64,000 nt of DNA from Sphingomonas aliaeris (GCF_016743815.1 NZ_CP061036.1:1-64000); one strand, 5' to 3'. Positions 35,883-42,903 are shown, numbered from the stretch's first letter. The notes: generated by a model not told the origin, from the letters alone. Translations and numbers: made by a program.

Positions 35883-36724
35883 GCTCAAACCCAATCAGCG
35901 GGTTGAGGCGGAGCGGCTTTCCTGATTCACTGCGGGTGTGGCTCATGGGAGGTATGGCATGGCGCTGTTCTGGTTGTCGGACGAGGCTTGGGCGGCGATC
36001 GAGCCGCACTTACCCAAGAACCAGCCTGGTGCCCGGCGCGTGGACGACCGGCGGGTGATCTCCGGCATCCTGCATGTGCTCAAAGTGGGCTGCCGCTGGT
36101 GCGACTGCCCGGCCGAGTACGGGCCATCGACGACGGTCTACAACCGCTTCAATCGCTGGTCGCACCGGGGCTTTTGGCTGAAGCTGCTCAATGCCCTGGT
36201 GGATACCGGCGCGGTCACGAAAAGTACCTCGATCGACAGCACCTACATCAAGGCGCAACGCGCGGCGTTTGGCGCAAAAGGGGGCGCTCGACGCAGGCGA
36301 TCGGCCGCTCTCGCGGTGGCTGGACCACCAAGGTCCACGCGCTCACCGACGTCATCGGCCGCCCCTATGCCTTGATGCTCACCCCCGGCAATGTCAGCGA
36401 CGTGAAGGCGGCACCGGCTCTTCTCGAACGCGCCGGGCGCATGCGCTACCTGCTCGGCGACAAAGGCTACGACGCCGACCGGCTGCGCCGCTCGTTGCGC
36501 GATGTAGGAGCTGTCCCCGTCATCCCGGGCCGACGCAACCGCAAGCGCACCATACGCTATGACAAGGACCGCTATCGCGGCCGACACCTCATCGAAAACG
36601 CCTTCTGCCGCCTCAAGGACTTCCGCCGCGTCGCTACCCGCTACGACAAGCTCGCCGCCAACTTCCTCTCAGGTGTTGCACTCGCAACCGCTCTCGCCTT
36701 CTGGATGTGAACGAGTCTGAACCC
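35881..36724 (+). mobile_element. IS5-family insertion sequence, about 844 bp
   Basis: The element contains one DDE transposase read across a -1 frameshift. Ends: left GGGCTCAAAC at 35881 and right GTCTGAACCC ending at 36724, an imperfect inverted repeat (8 of 10 match after inversion), flanked on both sides by TA (35879-35880 and 36725-36726), consistent with a 2-bp target duplication of the IS427-type group. It lies in the intergenic region between traD/RHH and the small plus-strand gene. Confidence 0.8.
35959..36710 (+). CDS. IS5-family transposase (two frames joined by -1 frameshift)
   Basis: ATG 35959 has GGGAGG 6 bases upstream. The first frame (MALFWLSDEAWAAIEPHLPK, helix-turn-helix, then DSTYIKAQRAAFGAKGG) carries the first Asp of the DDE triad in SIDSTYIKA. 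The second frame supplies GGWTTKVHALTD, YLLGDKGYDADRLRR (second Asp) and RHLIENAFCRLKDFRRVATRYDK (Glu). The switch occurs at the AAAAGGGGG run 36276-36284 by -1. Many IS427-group elements use programmed frameshifting at such a site, so this may be functional; a homopolymer error is the alternative. Confidence 0.85.
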
Positions 36725-36726
36725 TA

Positions 36727-36940
36727 GTCGATCGGAAACGTGGGATGCGAAGCGATCCCGCACCAACGGACCCGGCTGAAAGCCAAGGTCCGTCAACCTG
36801 CCGATGGTCCAGCGTCAGCCCGGACCAGGTCATTCCATCACCGGGTCATCAGGCCCGGAACCATCGGGCTATTGTCGGCTCGTCAGTGCGCTGGCATCGT
36901 GGCCCATGGAGGCGTCATCAACGGAAAGGTTCAGCACCTT
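36727..36940. other. Inverted-repeat-rich region, candidate right part of oriT/control region
   Basis: No gene. Two clear hairpins: GTGGGAT...ATCCCGCAC at 36740-36763, and ACGGACC...GGTCCGT at 36766-36793 enclosing GGCTGAAAGCC. More GGACC/GGTCC and CCGGG/CCCGG pairs follow to about 36,875. It is adjacent to the IS and upstream of the 72-aa gene, so it was probably continuous with 35,614-35,880 before the insertion. Confidence 0.45.
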
Positions 36941-37159
36941 ATGGCACTGAGTATCGAACAGGAACGGCAGCAGCTTGAAGCCGAAGAACAGCGGCTTGCC
37001 GATCGTCGCAAGAAGCTCCTCGAACGGGAGCGAGCGGAACGCCTGAAGCTGGTTGAGCAGTCGGGCCTATTCAAGGCCGATGGTGCCCACTTCGAGAGTA
37101 TCATGACGGCGATCAAGAAGCTCGGAATCGAGGAAGTCGACAAGCGTCTGACCGCTTAA
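36941..37159 (+). CDS. Small coiled-coil protein, possible mobilisation accessory (DUF6437/TraD-small type)
   Basis: 72 aa from ATG 36941. A highly charged coiled coil (EQERQQLEAEEQRLADRRKK to ERAERLKLVEQSG) is followed by a short tail GAHFESIMTAIKKLGIEEVD. This plan, coiled coil then a small helical tail, matches small accessory proteins near relaxase genes (MobC- or TraC-like) in rhizobial and sphingomonad plasmids; I recall DUF6437 for such proteins but cannot confirm. It is divergent from the RHH-traD operon across the candidate oriT. Longer upstream starts have no ribosome site. Confidence 0.6.
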   Translation: MALSIEQERQQLEAEEQRLADRRKKLLERERAERLKLVEQSGLFKADGAHFESIMTAIKKLGIEEVDKRLTA

Positions 37160-37212
37160 CTCGGGTCTATGAATCGGGTCGACGATCGAAGCTGAAGCCC
37201 TTTCAGCAAAAA

Positions 37213-37240
37213 GGAGAGAGGCCGAACGGCCTCTCCCTTC
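37213..37240 (+). terminator. Terminator hairpin after the 72-aa gene
   Basis: GAGAGGCC-GAAC-GGCCTCTC (37216-37235) followed by CCTTC. Stem of 8 bp; the U-tract is weak. It lies 54 bases after the stop of the plus-strand gene. Confidence 0.45.
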
Positions 37241-37292
37241 ACCGTCGTCATTCGGGGTCGGAGACTGGTCGCGCTGAAAGCCAGGCAGGCAT

Positions 37293-37325
37293 AAAAAAGG
37301 GGACACCGGCAGAGCCGATGTCCCC
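37293..37325 (-). terminator. Terminator of the minus-strand gene ending at 37352
   Basis: Read on the minus strand: GGGGACATCGGC-TCT-GCCGGTGTCCCC followed by TTTTTT (37293-37298). A 12-bp stem with one G-U pair and a six-T tail, 26 bases past the stop codon. Strong intrinsic terminator. Confidence 0.85.
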
Positions 37326-37351
37326 CGACACGACCGTCCAGGTTGGAGGCA

Positions 37352-37906
37352 TTATGCCCAGACGACGTGTACCTCGTCTTCGGTCCGTTCGACGGTCGCG
37401 AGCCGCTCCAGCTGGTCGGCGTATCGTCCCAACCCGTCGCTATCGAGCCGACTCCGTCGCGCGGGGTCGGTGACAATCGTGCGGAGCTCCGACAGCGCGA
37501 TCTGGCCGCAGGAGTCCCGGTCGATGCCGACCGCGTCCAGCAACGCGTAGGCGTTGTCGTTGGACAGGTCGATCGAGGCGGAGCCGTCGATCGACTTGGC
37601 CACGCTCATCATGACTGCGCCCTTTGTCTCGTTGCGCCAGAAGCGAATGTTGAGGCCCCGGAACTGGGCCTCTTCAACCACGGCGATCACGCCCGGATCA
37701 TGGTCGAAGATCGCGCAGACGCTGGCGAGCGACCATGGGCAGACGCGTGCCTCGAAATTGTAGGCGAGGAACTCGTCTCCCTCGTCGCCAAGGCTTTCGC
37801 CGCGCTCGCGCGCGAAAGCCCGAAAGGCGGCGAGGTGTCGGACGCTCACGGCGACTGCCGGAGCTGAGGCGGATGCGAGAACCGACGCGGTGAAGCTGAT
37901 CGTCAT
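37352..37906 (-). CDS. Unknown acidic protein of 184 aa
   Basis: ATG 37906; a leader-like Ala/Ser/Val-rich start (TISFTASVLASASAPAVAVS) that may be a signal or just a helix. The rest is soluble: VRHLAAFRAFARERGESLGD, NFEARVCPWSLASVCAIFDH, DPGVIAVVEEAQFRGLNIRF, and a C-terminal helix pair. No family recognised. A much longer frame upstream crosses the repeat array and is not coding. Its own terminator follows. A purine-rich tract stands 25-50 bases before the start. Confidence 0.65.
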   Translation of the reverse strand: MTISFTASVLASASAPAVAVSVRHLAAFRAFARERGESLGDEGDEFLAYNFEARVCPWSLASVCAIFDHDPGVIAVVEEAQFRGLNIRFWRNETKGAVMMSVAKSIDGSASIDLSNDNAYALLDAVGIDRDSCGQIALSELRTIVTDPARRSRLDSDGLGRYADQLERLATVERTEDEVHVVWA

Positions 37907-37981
37907 GCTTGTCACTCCCTGTATGACTCGCCCTCCCGATCCCCCTTCCTCTGGCCGCTTATGCCAAAGGCATGGCTGCTC

Positions 37982-38745
37982 TGGTCGGCCCGTAGGGGCC
38001 GGGTAGTCATGGTCGTCGGCAGAGGTCCCCCGGCACGTGCGAGGCGTAGCGAGTAGGCGACCCGAAGGGGTCGTCACGACGCGAGCGAGCCGTACCGCAC
38101 GAACCGTATCGGAGAGGTGAAGGCCATTGGCATCGGCGAGGCGTAGCGAGCTGGCCGGCCGGATGGCCGACGGCGATGCGAGCGAGCCGGTGCGGACCGT
38201 CATTGGCGTAAGCCCGGGCGCGTGCGATGCGTAGCAAGCGGGCAACCCGTAGGGGTTGCCGCGTTGCGAGCGAGCCGTGCTCGGGGCGAGGCAGATCCGT
38301 CCCGCTCCCGCGCTGGCGAGGCGTAGCGAGCTGGTCATTCCGTAGGGAATGGCCGCGATGCGAGCGAGCCGGTGCGGGGTGGTTGCCGTAGGTCCTAGGG
38401 CACGCGCGAGGCGTAGCGAGTAGGCGACCCGAAGGGGTCGCCACGATGCGAGCGAGCCGTGCCCGGCGTTGCCCAGTGGGTGCTTTGCATCGCGCATCGC
38501 GAGGCGTAGCGAGCTGGTTATTCCGTAGGGAATGACCGCGATGCGAGCGAGCCGGTGCGGGGTGGTTACCGTAGGTCGTAGGGCACGCGCGAGGCGTAGC
38601 GAGTAGGCGACCCGAAGGGGTCGCCACGATGCGAGCGAGCCGTGCCCGGCGCTGCCCTGTGGGGTGCTCTGCGGCACGCCTGGCGAGGCGTAGCAAGCTG
38701 GTCGACCGCAGGGTCGACCGCGATGCGAGCGAGCCGTGCGTGGCC
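37982..38745. repeat. Array of eight about 90-bp hairpin units with variable stems
   Basis: Units begin (at GAGGCGTAGCGAG or a close variant) at 38041, 38138, 38226, 38318, 38408, 38501, 38591 and 38685, with spacing 88-97. Each has a conserved left flank GAGGCGTAGCGAG, a hairpin whose stem differs between units but stays paired, and a conserved right flank GATGCGAGCGAGCC. Stems: GGCGACCC/GGGTCGCC (units 5, 7), TCATTCC/GGAATGG (unit 4), TTATTCC/GGAATGA (unit 6), GGCAACCC/GGGTTGCC (unit 3), GTCGACC/GGTCGAC (unit 8). Loops are GAAG, GTAG or GCAG. A degenerate unit lies at 37,985-38,010 and a half unit near 42,637-42,655. Long frames across the array are Arg/Ala-rich and not protein-like. Confidence 0.85.
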
Positions 38746-38825
38746 GCTGGTGGCGGGGTGGAGCGGAAGCACAGTCCCACGCGGCGCGATGGGGCTCGAT
38801 GCCCCGGAGCGCCGCCCCGCGCGAC

Positions 38826-38862
38826 GAAAAAGGCAAGGAGGCTCCGGTTGCCCGGAGCCCCC
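38826..38862 (-). terminator. Terminator of the DUF2493 gene
   Basis: Minus strand: GGCTCCGG-GCAA-CCGGAGCC (38840-38859), then TCCTTGCCTTTTTCG. An 8-bp perfect GC stem with a late T run, 18 bases past the stop at 38877. It separates the gene from the hairpin array. Confidence 0.7.
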
Positions 38863-38876
38863 TCGCGAGAACGGTG

Positions 38877-39887
38877 TCAGGCCCGACGATCCATGGCCAT
38901 CGGGCGCTGCTCGGCGGCACGGAACACGTGGAGCGGGACGCCGGCGTTGCGGAGCTTGCGTGCGAAGTCGAGCTGGACGCCCGAGCCCTCGCAGACGATC
39001 GCCTCGACCGGGTTCAGGTTGGTGATCCGCTCGTTGCGGACGAACCCCGCCCGGTTGCCGAGCTTCCGATCCAGGCGGAACAGGATGATCTTGCAACCGC
39101 GCGATGCTGCCCACGCGGCCGCGATCGCGTCGCAGCCCTTCATCTGGGCGGTGGTCACCAGCACCATGTTCGGGATGCGGCGCTTGATCTGGTCCAGCCG
39201 GTCGTACAGCGTCTCGTGGTCGTGCCACTGCGCCCCGCCCGAGAAGGCGACCACCGGACCCTCGGGGTGATACTCGGCGCGGCGCTTGGCGGCTCGTGCG
39301 GCGAGGTAGTCGGCACCCTCGATCATCGATGCGGTGAGCTTGGACGACACCCTGCTGCCGCGGGTCGTGGAGAAGGGCCGGCCGGTCTCGACGCGGTACA
39401 CCTCGGCGGCGTGATCCCGCATGCACTCCAGCGCCTCGCGGTTGCCCTCGAGGGTCTGGCACAGCAGCTGCGTCTCCTCCAGCTCGGTCGCGTAGATCTC
39501 CGACGGATCATAGGCGCGGGCCATCTCCCCCAGCTTCTTGGCGGCGTCGTCCTCGCGGCCCTCGACCCGCTTGGCCACCATGTGGAAGGAGTTGACGAAG
39601 CCCCATGCGAGGTCGGCGGCGTGCTCCTCCATCCGGGTGTCGCGGAACACGTCGAACAGGGTCCGCATCATCAGGTCGACCGCGGCGGCCGCCTGCTCGG
39701 GGTCGGGCATGTCCAGCTTCTCGGCGCCGTCGACGATGCTGAGCTTGGCCATCTCGCTGCCCTCGATGAACGCGCCGTCATAGGTGCGCAGCGTGCGCTC
39801 GTCCTGGCGGGTCTCATCGGCGATCTGCGTTGCGCGCGTGTCCGCCATCGTGCGGGCCAGGTCGGAGAAGTTGGTGTACTTGGTCAT
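38877..39887 (-). CDS. DUF2493 (SLOG-like) domain protein
   Basis: 336 aa from ATG 39887, with GGAGG 5 bases upstream. The N-terminal two thirds is helical and acidic. The C-terminal third is the DUF2493 domain: VVAFSGGAQWHDHETLYDRL, VLVTTAQMKGCDAIAAAWAA, KIILFRLDRKLGNRAGFVRN, ERITNLNPVEAIVCEGSG. The domain has a Rossmann-like SLOG fold that binds nucleotide-type ligands; such proteins are widespread on alphaproteobacterial plasmids with no settled role. Upstream lies one of the two 186-nt structured elements; downstream a terminator and the hairpin array. Confidence 0.85.
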   Translation of the reverse strand: MTKYTNFSDLARTMADTRATQIADETRQDERTLRTYDGAFIEGSEMAKLSIVDGAEKLDMPDPEQAAAAVDLMMRTLFDVFRDTRMEEHAADLAWGFVNSFHMVAKRVEGREDDAAKKLGEMARAYDPSEIYATELEETQLLCQTLEGNREALECMRDHAAEVYRVETGRPFSTTRGSRVSSKLTASMIEGADYLAARAAKRRAEYHPEGPVVAFSGGAQWHDHETLYDRLDQIKRRIPNMVLVTTAQMKGCDAIAAAWAASRGCKIILFRLDRKLGNRAGFVRNERITNLNPVEAIVCEGSGVQLDFARKLRNAGVPLHVFRAAEQRPMAMDRRA

Positions 39888-39937
39888 GATAGCCTCCATG
39901 AGTTTTGTTTCTCACCTTCTTGTGAGGTCTCTCATTC

Positions 39938-40123
39938 GGCATGCGGCGGTCAGGGCCGTCAGGGACGTTAACCGGGAAGCCGCGCCGAAGGCGTGGACCC
40001 CGGTTAACGCTCGCGAGTGGGGGAGCCGATTTTCTCGGCCCCATAGCGGAGCGAAGCGGAGTGGCGGGGTCGTGAAAATTGGGGGCACCGCTCGTCCTTG
40101 ACGGTCCGCCAACCCCGCATGCC
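39938..40123 (-). ncRNA. Structured leader element, copy A
   Basis: A 186-nt segment, 50 bases before the DUF2493 start. Outer stem GGCATGCGG/CCGCATGCC (39938-39946, 40115-40123); second long-range stem GGGCCGTC/GACGGTCC (39953-39960, 40100-40107); inner stem GTTAACCGGG/CCCGGTTAAC (39967-39976, 39999-40008), which on the minus strand encloses a cUUCGg loop; and hairpin GCCGA/TCGGC (40025-40039). Copy B at 43285-43470 has the same length and layout and one compensatory pair change. Strand is assumed from its position in front of a minus-strand gene and from the UUCG loop. Confidence 0.65.
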
Positions 40124-40293
40124 ATGCTCGGACTCACAGAAAGATAGATTTGGTTTGGGTACGGCGACCGGATCGAGTGAGGACCGGCATTCGCGCGCCA
40201 AAGGCGTGCGGATGCAAAGCGGCGAGGGTAGCGCCCGAATGGGCGCGACCGATGTCGCTGTCGGTCCTCGCGAGACCGGTCGCCGTCCAGCGA

Positions 40294-40382
40294 GGGATCG
40301 TTACCCGAAGGGCGGAGACCCGCGGCACGCGGGGCTCCGGGCGGCGCAGCCGCCTAGAGCCCGGTCCCGCCCATAGGGCGGG
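40294..40382. repeat. Conserved hairpin block, copy A
   Basis: Opens GGGATCGTTACCCGAAGGGC, then CGGAGACCCG...CGGGGCTCCG, GGCGGCGCAGCCGCC and CCCGCCCATAGGGCGGG. Copy B (43590-43673) keeps the first 29 bases and every hairpin but alters the stems (CCCGCCATAGGCGGG). It lies just past the stop of the 147-aa gene and may end its transcript. The stretch 40,124-40,293 between this block and the leader element is not shared by the two copies and shows no gene. Confidence 0.65.
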
Positions 40383-40387
40383 CGCCC

Positions 40388-40831
40388 CTACCCTTCTCCT
40401 TCTTCTCGTCCACCATCGTCTGCGCCGAAACCATCATCGTCGGCGCGCTCCCATCCCGACCAGTCATCATAATCCGGCGGGGCCTCTGGTCCTGGGTCGT
40501 CGCGATCTGCGGGGTAGTCACCGGCGTCGTCTTGCGGTTCGGTCGTCTCGGGAACTTGGTTGGCATCAACGTCACGCCAGCAGGCTGGATCGCAGTGCAA
40601 CATCGGTATTCCGCGGTGGACGAAGGGCTTGCCATCCAGCAGCAGAGGCCGCGATGCGAGGCGTCGGCATGGTAGGTTTCGGCAGTTGACGAAACCACAT
40701 GGGGCGGCCAGCGGATCGACCCGTGGCGCGGGCTCGTCCTCATCCGCGACCTGGACAGCAGGCTCGGCCATTGGCTCTGGATTCGTGAACGGGTTCACGT
40801 CGGTATCGAACAGGTCCGCTTGCTTCTGCAT
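40388..40831 (-). CDS. Acidic Cys-containing protein, unknown
   Basis: 147 aa from ATG 40831 (GGAG 8 bases upstream); in-frame ATGs at 40843 and 40855 have no such site. The middle has CGFVNCRNLPCRR and MLHCDPACW, five Cys and a His that could form a zinc site. The C-terminal 50 residues are Asp/Glu/Pro-rich and disordered. The pattern DLFDTDVNPF in the N-terminus resembles beta-clamp-binding peptides (QADLF), which may be chance. Unknown family. Confidence 0.6.
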   Translation of the reverse strand: MQKQADLFDTDVNPFTNPEPMAEPAVQVADEDEPAPRVDPLAAPCGFVNCRNLPCRRLASRPLLLDGKPFVHRGIPMLHCDPACWRDVDANQVPETTEPQDDAGDYPADRDDPGPEAPPDYDDWSGWERADDDGFGADDGGREEGEG

Positions 40832-40898
40832 GGTAGTCTCCATGGATCGGCGCATGGATCATGCACCGGGTGCTGATGGAAGACGGCGCGCGAGCACG

Positions 40899-40927
40899 CG
40901 AAAGGGCGGCACTAAGTGCCGCCCTTC
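40899..40927 (-). terminator. Terminator of ssb
   Basis: Minus strand GGGCGGCACT-TA-AGTGCCGCCC (40904-40924 on the plus strand, near-perfect palindrome) followed by TTTCGC. It lies 12 bases past the ssb stop and ahead of the 147-aa gene. Confidence 0.6.
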
Positions 40928-40935
40928 CGGGTGGG

Positions 40936-41271
40936 TCAGTAGAACTCCACCCGATCGGCGATGATCTCGCAGCCGTAGCGATCGTTGCCGTCGCGGTCCT
41001 GCCACTTGGTGTAGTGGAGCCGTCCCTCCACCGCGACCAGGTCGCCCTTCTTGCGGGCTCCGGACACTGCCTTGGCTAGGCCGTTGAAGCAGGTGACCTT
41101 GTGGAACTCGGTCTCCTTGACCGTGAAGCCGCTGCCGTCCTTGTAGGTGCGACCTTCCTTGTTGAGCTTGGGTCGGTCGGTCGCCACGAACACCGTGGCG
41201 ATGTTGGTGTCACCGGCTTGGCGCAGCTCGGGGTCGCGGGCCAGACGGCCGACTAGGTTCACGTTGTTCAT
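40936..41271 (-). CDS. ssb: Single-stranded DNA-binding protein
   Basis: 111 aa from ATG 41271 with GGAGG 5 bases upstream. MNNVNLVGRLARDPELRQAG is the SSB OB-fold start; ATVFVATDRP, FTVKETEFHKVTCFNGLAKA, ARKKGDLVAVEGRLHYTKW and a GNDRYGCEIIADRVEFY end complete the fold. The protein stops right after the fold, without the acidic C-terminal tail that recruits partners, so it is a short plasmid type. Plasmid SSBs coat the incoming strand during conjugation and damp the SOS response. Confidence 0.92.
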   Translation of the reverse strand: MNNVNLVGRLARDPELRQAGDTNIATVFVATDRPKLNKEGRTYKDGSGFTVKETEFHKVTCFNGLAKAVSGARKKGDLVAVEGRLHYTKWQDRDGNDRYGCEIIADRVEFY

Positions 41272-41290
41272 CGAAGCCTCCTTGGTGGGG

Positions 41291-41443
41291 CCGGCGGTTT
41301 CCCCGCCGGGTGTCACCGAGAAGCGGGGCGACGGGGGTCACCGCACCGGAGCGTCAGCGCAGGGGAACCGCTTTCGCGGGGGTGGTGCGGGCAGCCGCGC
41401 TTCAGCGCGGCAACACGGTCCCGCTAAAGCGGTTGCGGTGACC
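41291..41443 (-). ncRNA. Multi-stem structure upstream of ssb
   Basis: Stem CCGGCGG/CCGCCGG (41291-41297, 41303-41309), then a nested set: GGTCACCGCA/TGCGGTGACC (41336-41345, 41434-41443), AACCGCTTTCGCGGG/CCCGCTAAAGCGGTT (41366-41380, 41420-41434; one mismatch in 15), and inner GCCGCGC-TTCA-GCGCGGC (41394-41411). It ends about 20 bases before the ssb start, so it would form the ssb leader. Only one copy, hence less support than the paired elements. The stretch 41,444-41,896 upstream shows no supported gene. Confidence 0.5.
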
Positions 41444-41896
41444 AACGGCGGTCCGCAGGTGACATGAGACCCGGCGCGGGAGACCGCTGGCCCCACAAGG
41501 TCCGCGAAGCTTCGATGTGCAGCATCTGTGAACCGGCTGTGTCGGCCGCCTGGCCCGTGATCCCGAGCGATCGGTGCCACATCGGCGATGCCAGCATCGC
41601 TGGTCGATGATGCCGATAACGGGGCCAATCCGAAGGAGTGACTTGCCGGACGGTGACGCATGGCCGAGGAGATCCGGTTTCGCGGCCGCGTCGGTTCTCG
41701 GCTTGGCCAATGTGTCGGTTTCGCGGGGCGGCGTAACTCGGTCGGGTTCCATGGGCGCTCGCGCAGCCATGCGGATGGGCCTGGGCGACGCGCCGGCTTG
41801 AGCTCCGCGGACGACGTTGGTGGCCGTGACCCGACCCGGAAGGGTGTCACCACACGAGATGCCCTTCTTTGGGCGGGGCGACCGTGCGTAGTGAAT

Positions 41897-41934
41897 GAAA
41901 AAGGGGACCGCCTCGCGAGAGGCGATCCCCTTTC
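41897..41934 (-). terminator. Terminator of the first DUF736 gene
   Basis: Minus strand GGGGATCGCCTC-TCGC-GAGGCGGTCCCC followed by TTTTTC (T run 41898-41902). Long stem with one mismatch; 18 bases past the stop at 41952. Confidence 0.85.
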
Positions 41935-41951
41935 GGCTCCGGCCAACCGCC

Positions 41952-42440
41952 TTAGGCGACCGGCTCGATCGGAGCGGTGCTCATGCCGAGGCCGTCATCC
42001 GGTCCGGCACCCGCGCCGGCACCGGCGAAATCGCCTGCGGCCGGGCTGCCGTCTGCGCCGAACGGCGGGGCGAGATCGTCCTCGCTTGCTTTGACGCCGA
42101 GCGCGGTGCCCACGTCGCGGCGCTTCTGCGCGCGCTGCCACACCAGGTTGTAGGACTCGTCCTCCTGCCGGAAGGCCGAGATCTGCAGCGGCGCGGGCAG
42201 CGACGGGTCGTCGATGCGGCCGTTGAGGAACGCCTCGCCGGTGTTGTTCGAGACCAGCTCGAACAGCGCGCCGACCTGCACCCAGGTCTTGTTGGCGGTC
42301 AGCGCGTGGATCTCGTAGCGCGGTGCGCGCGGGTTGGTGGACTGCACCGGCTTCAGCGCGATGGTCATCGCAACCGCCAGGGTCGAAACCCGGCCCATGT
42401 AGATGCCAGCCGCGTTCTGCTTGATCGAACCGATGTTCAT
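41952..42440 (-). CDS. DUF736 family protein, copy 1
   Basis: 162 aa. The DUF736 core is clear: MNIGSIKQNAAGIYMGRVST, then VQSTNPRAPRYEIHALTANK and WVQVGALFELVSNNTGEAFL. The C-terminal third differs from copy 2 (45291-45809) and is Gly/Ala/Pro-rich and acidic. DUF736 genes are common on alphaproteobacterial plasmids, often near ssb-like or partition genes; the fold resembles a small OB-type or beta protein and its role is unknown. The first about 117 codons and the upstream region are identical in copy 2. Confidence 0.85.
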   Translation of the reverse strand: MNIGSIKQNAAGIYMGRVSTLAVAMTIALKPVQSTNPRAPRYEIHALTANKTWVQVGALFELVSNNTGEAFLNGRIDDPSLPAPLQISAFRQEDESYNLVWQRAQKRRDVGTALGVKASEDDLAPPFGADGSPAAGDFAGAGAGAGPDDGLGMSTAPIEPVA

Positions 42441-42579
42441 GACGACGTCTCCTGTGCGTCTCTGGACCCCTTGTCCTGGACACCTTTCTCCATCCCACTC
42501 CTCTCCTCGGCCCCTTTCAGGGCCGAGCAGGGCGCGTCAGCGCCCATCATCGGCGCGCTCTTCGCGCGGCGATGGGCGA
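42090..42579. repeat. 490-bp direct duplication, copy 1
   Basis: Bases 42,090-42,579 match 45,459-45,948 with no difference that I found (offset 3369). The unit covers the 5' two thirds of a DUF736 gene, its upstream region, and a 43-base tail that in copy 2 is the 3' end of the gene at 45906. Here that tail is orphaned, so this copy is the derived one. Identity stops abruptly at 42579; on the other side it fades gradually into a diverged C-terminus. Confidence 0.85.
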
Positions 42580-42664
42580 CCGCAGGAGACGGCCCGGGAA
42601 GCTTCAGGGGCGCTGCCAGTGTCGTCCGGAGCGCGGGCGAGGCGTAGCGAGCCGTGTCCGGCAC

Positions 42665-42903
42665 CTAAGCGTCTCGGATCTCAATGGTTTCGTCGTCCCC
42701 GTCGTCGCGCACGAGGGCGGGTCTTCCCGCACGAGCTGCGTCGATCGCGGCAGCAGGGCGACCGTGCCTGCGGCGATCATGTAATCCTGCGGGTTCGGTC
42801 CGATCGGAAAGTCGTCCCAGCTCAGGTAGGCGAGCACATAGAAGAGGCTGGCGGCAAGGACCGGACCGGCGAGGAGCAGATCGCGGGAGTGGAAGCGTTG
42901 CAT
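42665..42903 (-). CDS. Small membrane protein, possibly frameshifted
   Basis: From ATG 42903 (GAGGGGA upstream): MQRFHSRDLLLAGPVLAASL opens a single span (LLLAGPVLAASLFYVLAYL), then DDFPIGPNPQDYMIAAGTVALL. In the first frame the rest is unlike protein and runs to 42604; the next frame offers AAIDAARAGRPALVRDDGDD and ETIEIRDA stopping at 42665, which reads better. One extra G near 42,768 (LLAAIDAAR) would join them, for about 79 aa. Unknown family. Confidence 0.45.

Noticed and set aside
36276..36284. Counting the transposase frameshift among the sequencing errors
   Set aside because: IS427-type elements commonly need a programmed shift at an A-rich/G-rich run, so this one can be functional and was kept separate.
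37982..38745. CRISPR array
   Set aside because: There is no constant repeat with unique spacers; flanks are imperfect, the middle is a hairpin, and no cas genes are present.
37907..38920. Long minus-strand frames through the hairpin array (over 300 codons)
   Set aside because: They consist of repeated LARIA/YSLRLARA-type phrases generated by the 90-bp units; no start site, and the units vary by stem covariation, not by codon.
41338..41946. A 202-codon minus-strand frame upstream of ssb
   Set aside because: Composition is Arg/Pro/Ala-rich without domain features, it crosses the nested stems and the DUF736 terminator, and no ribosome site is present.
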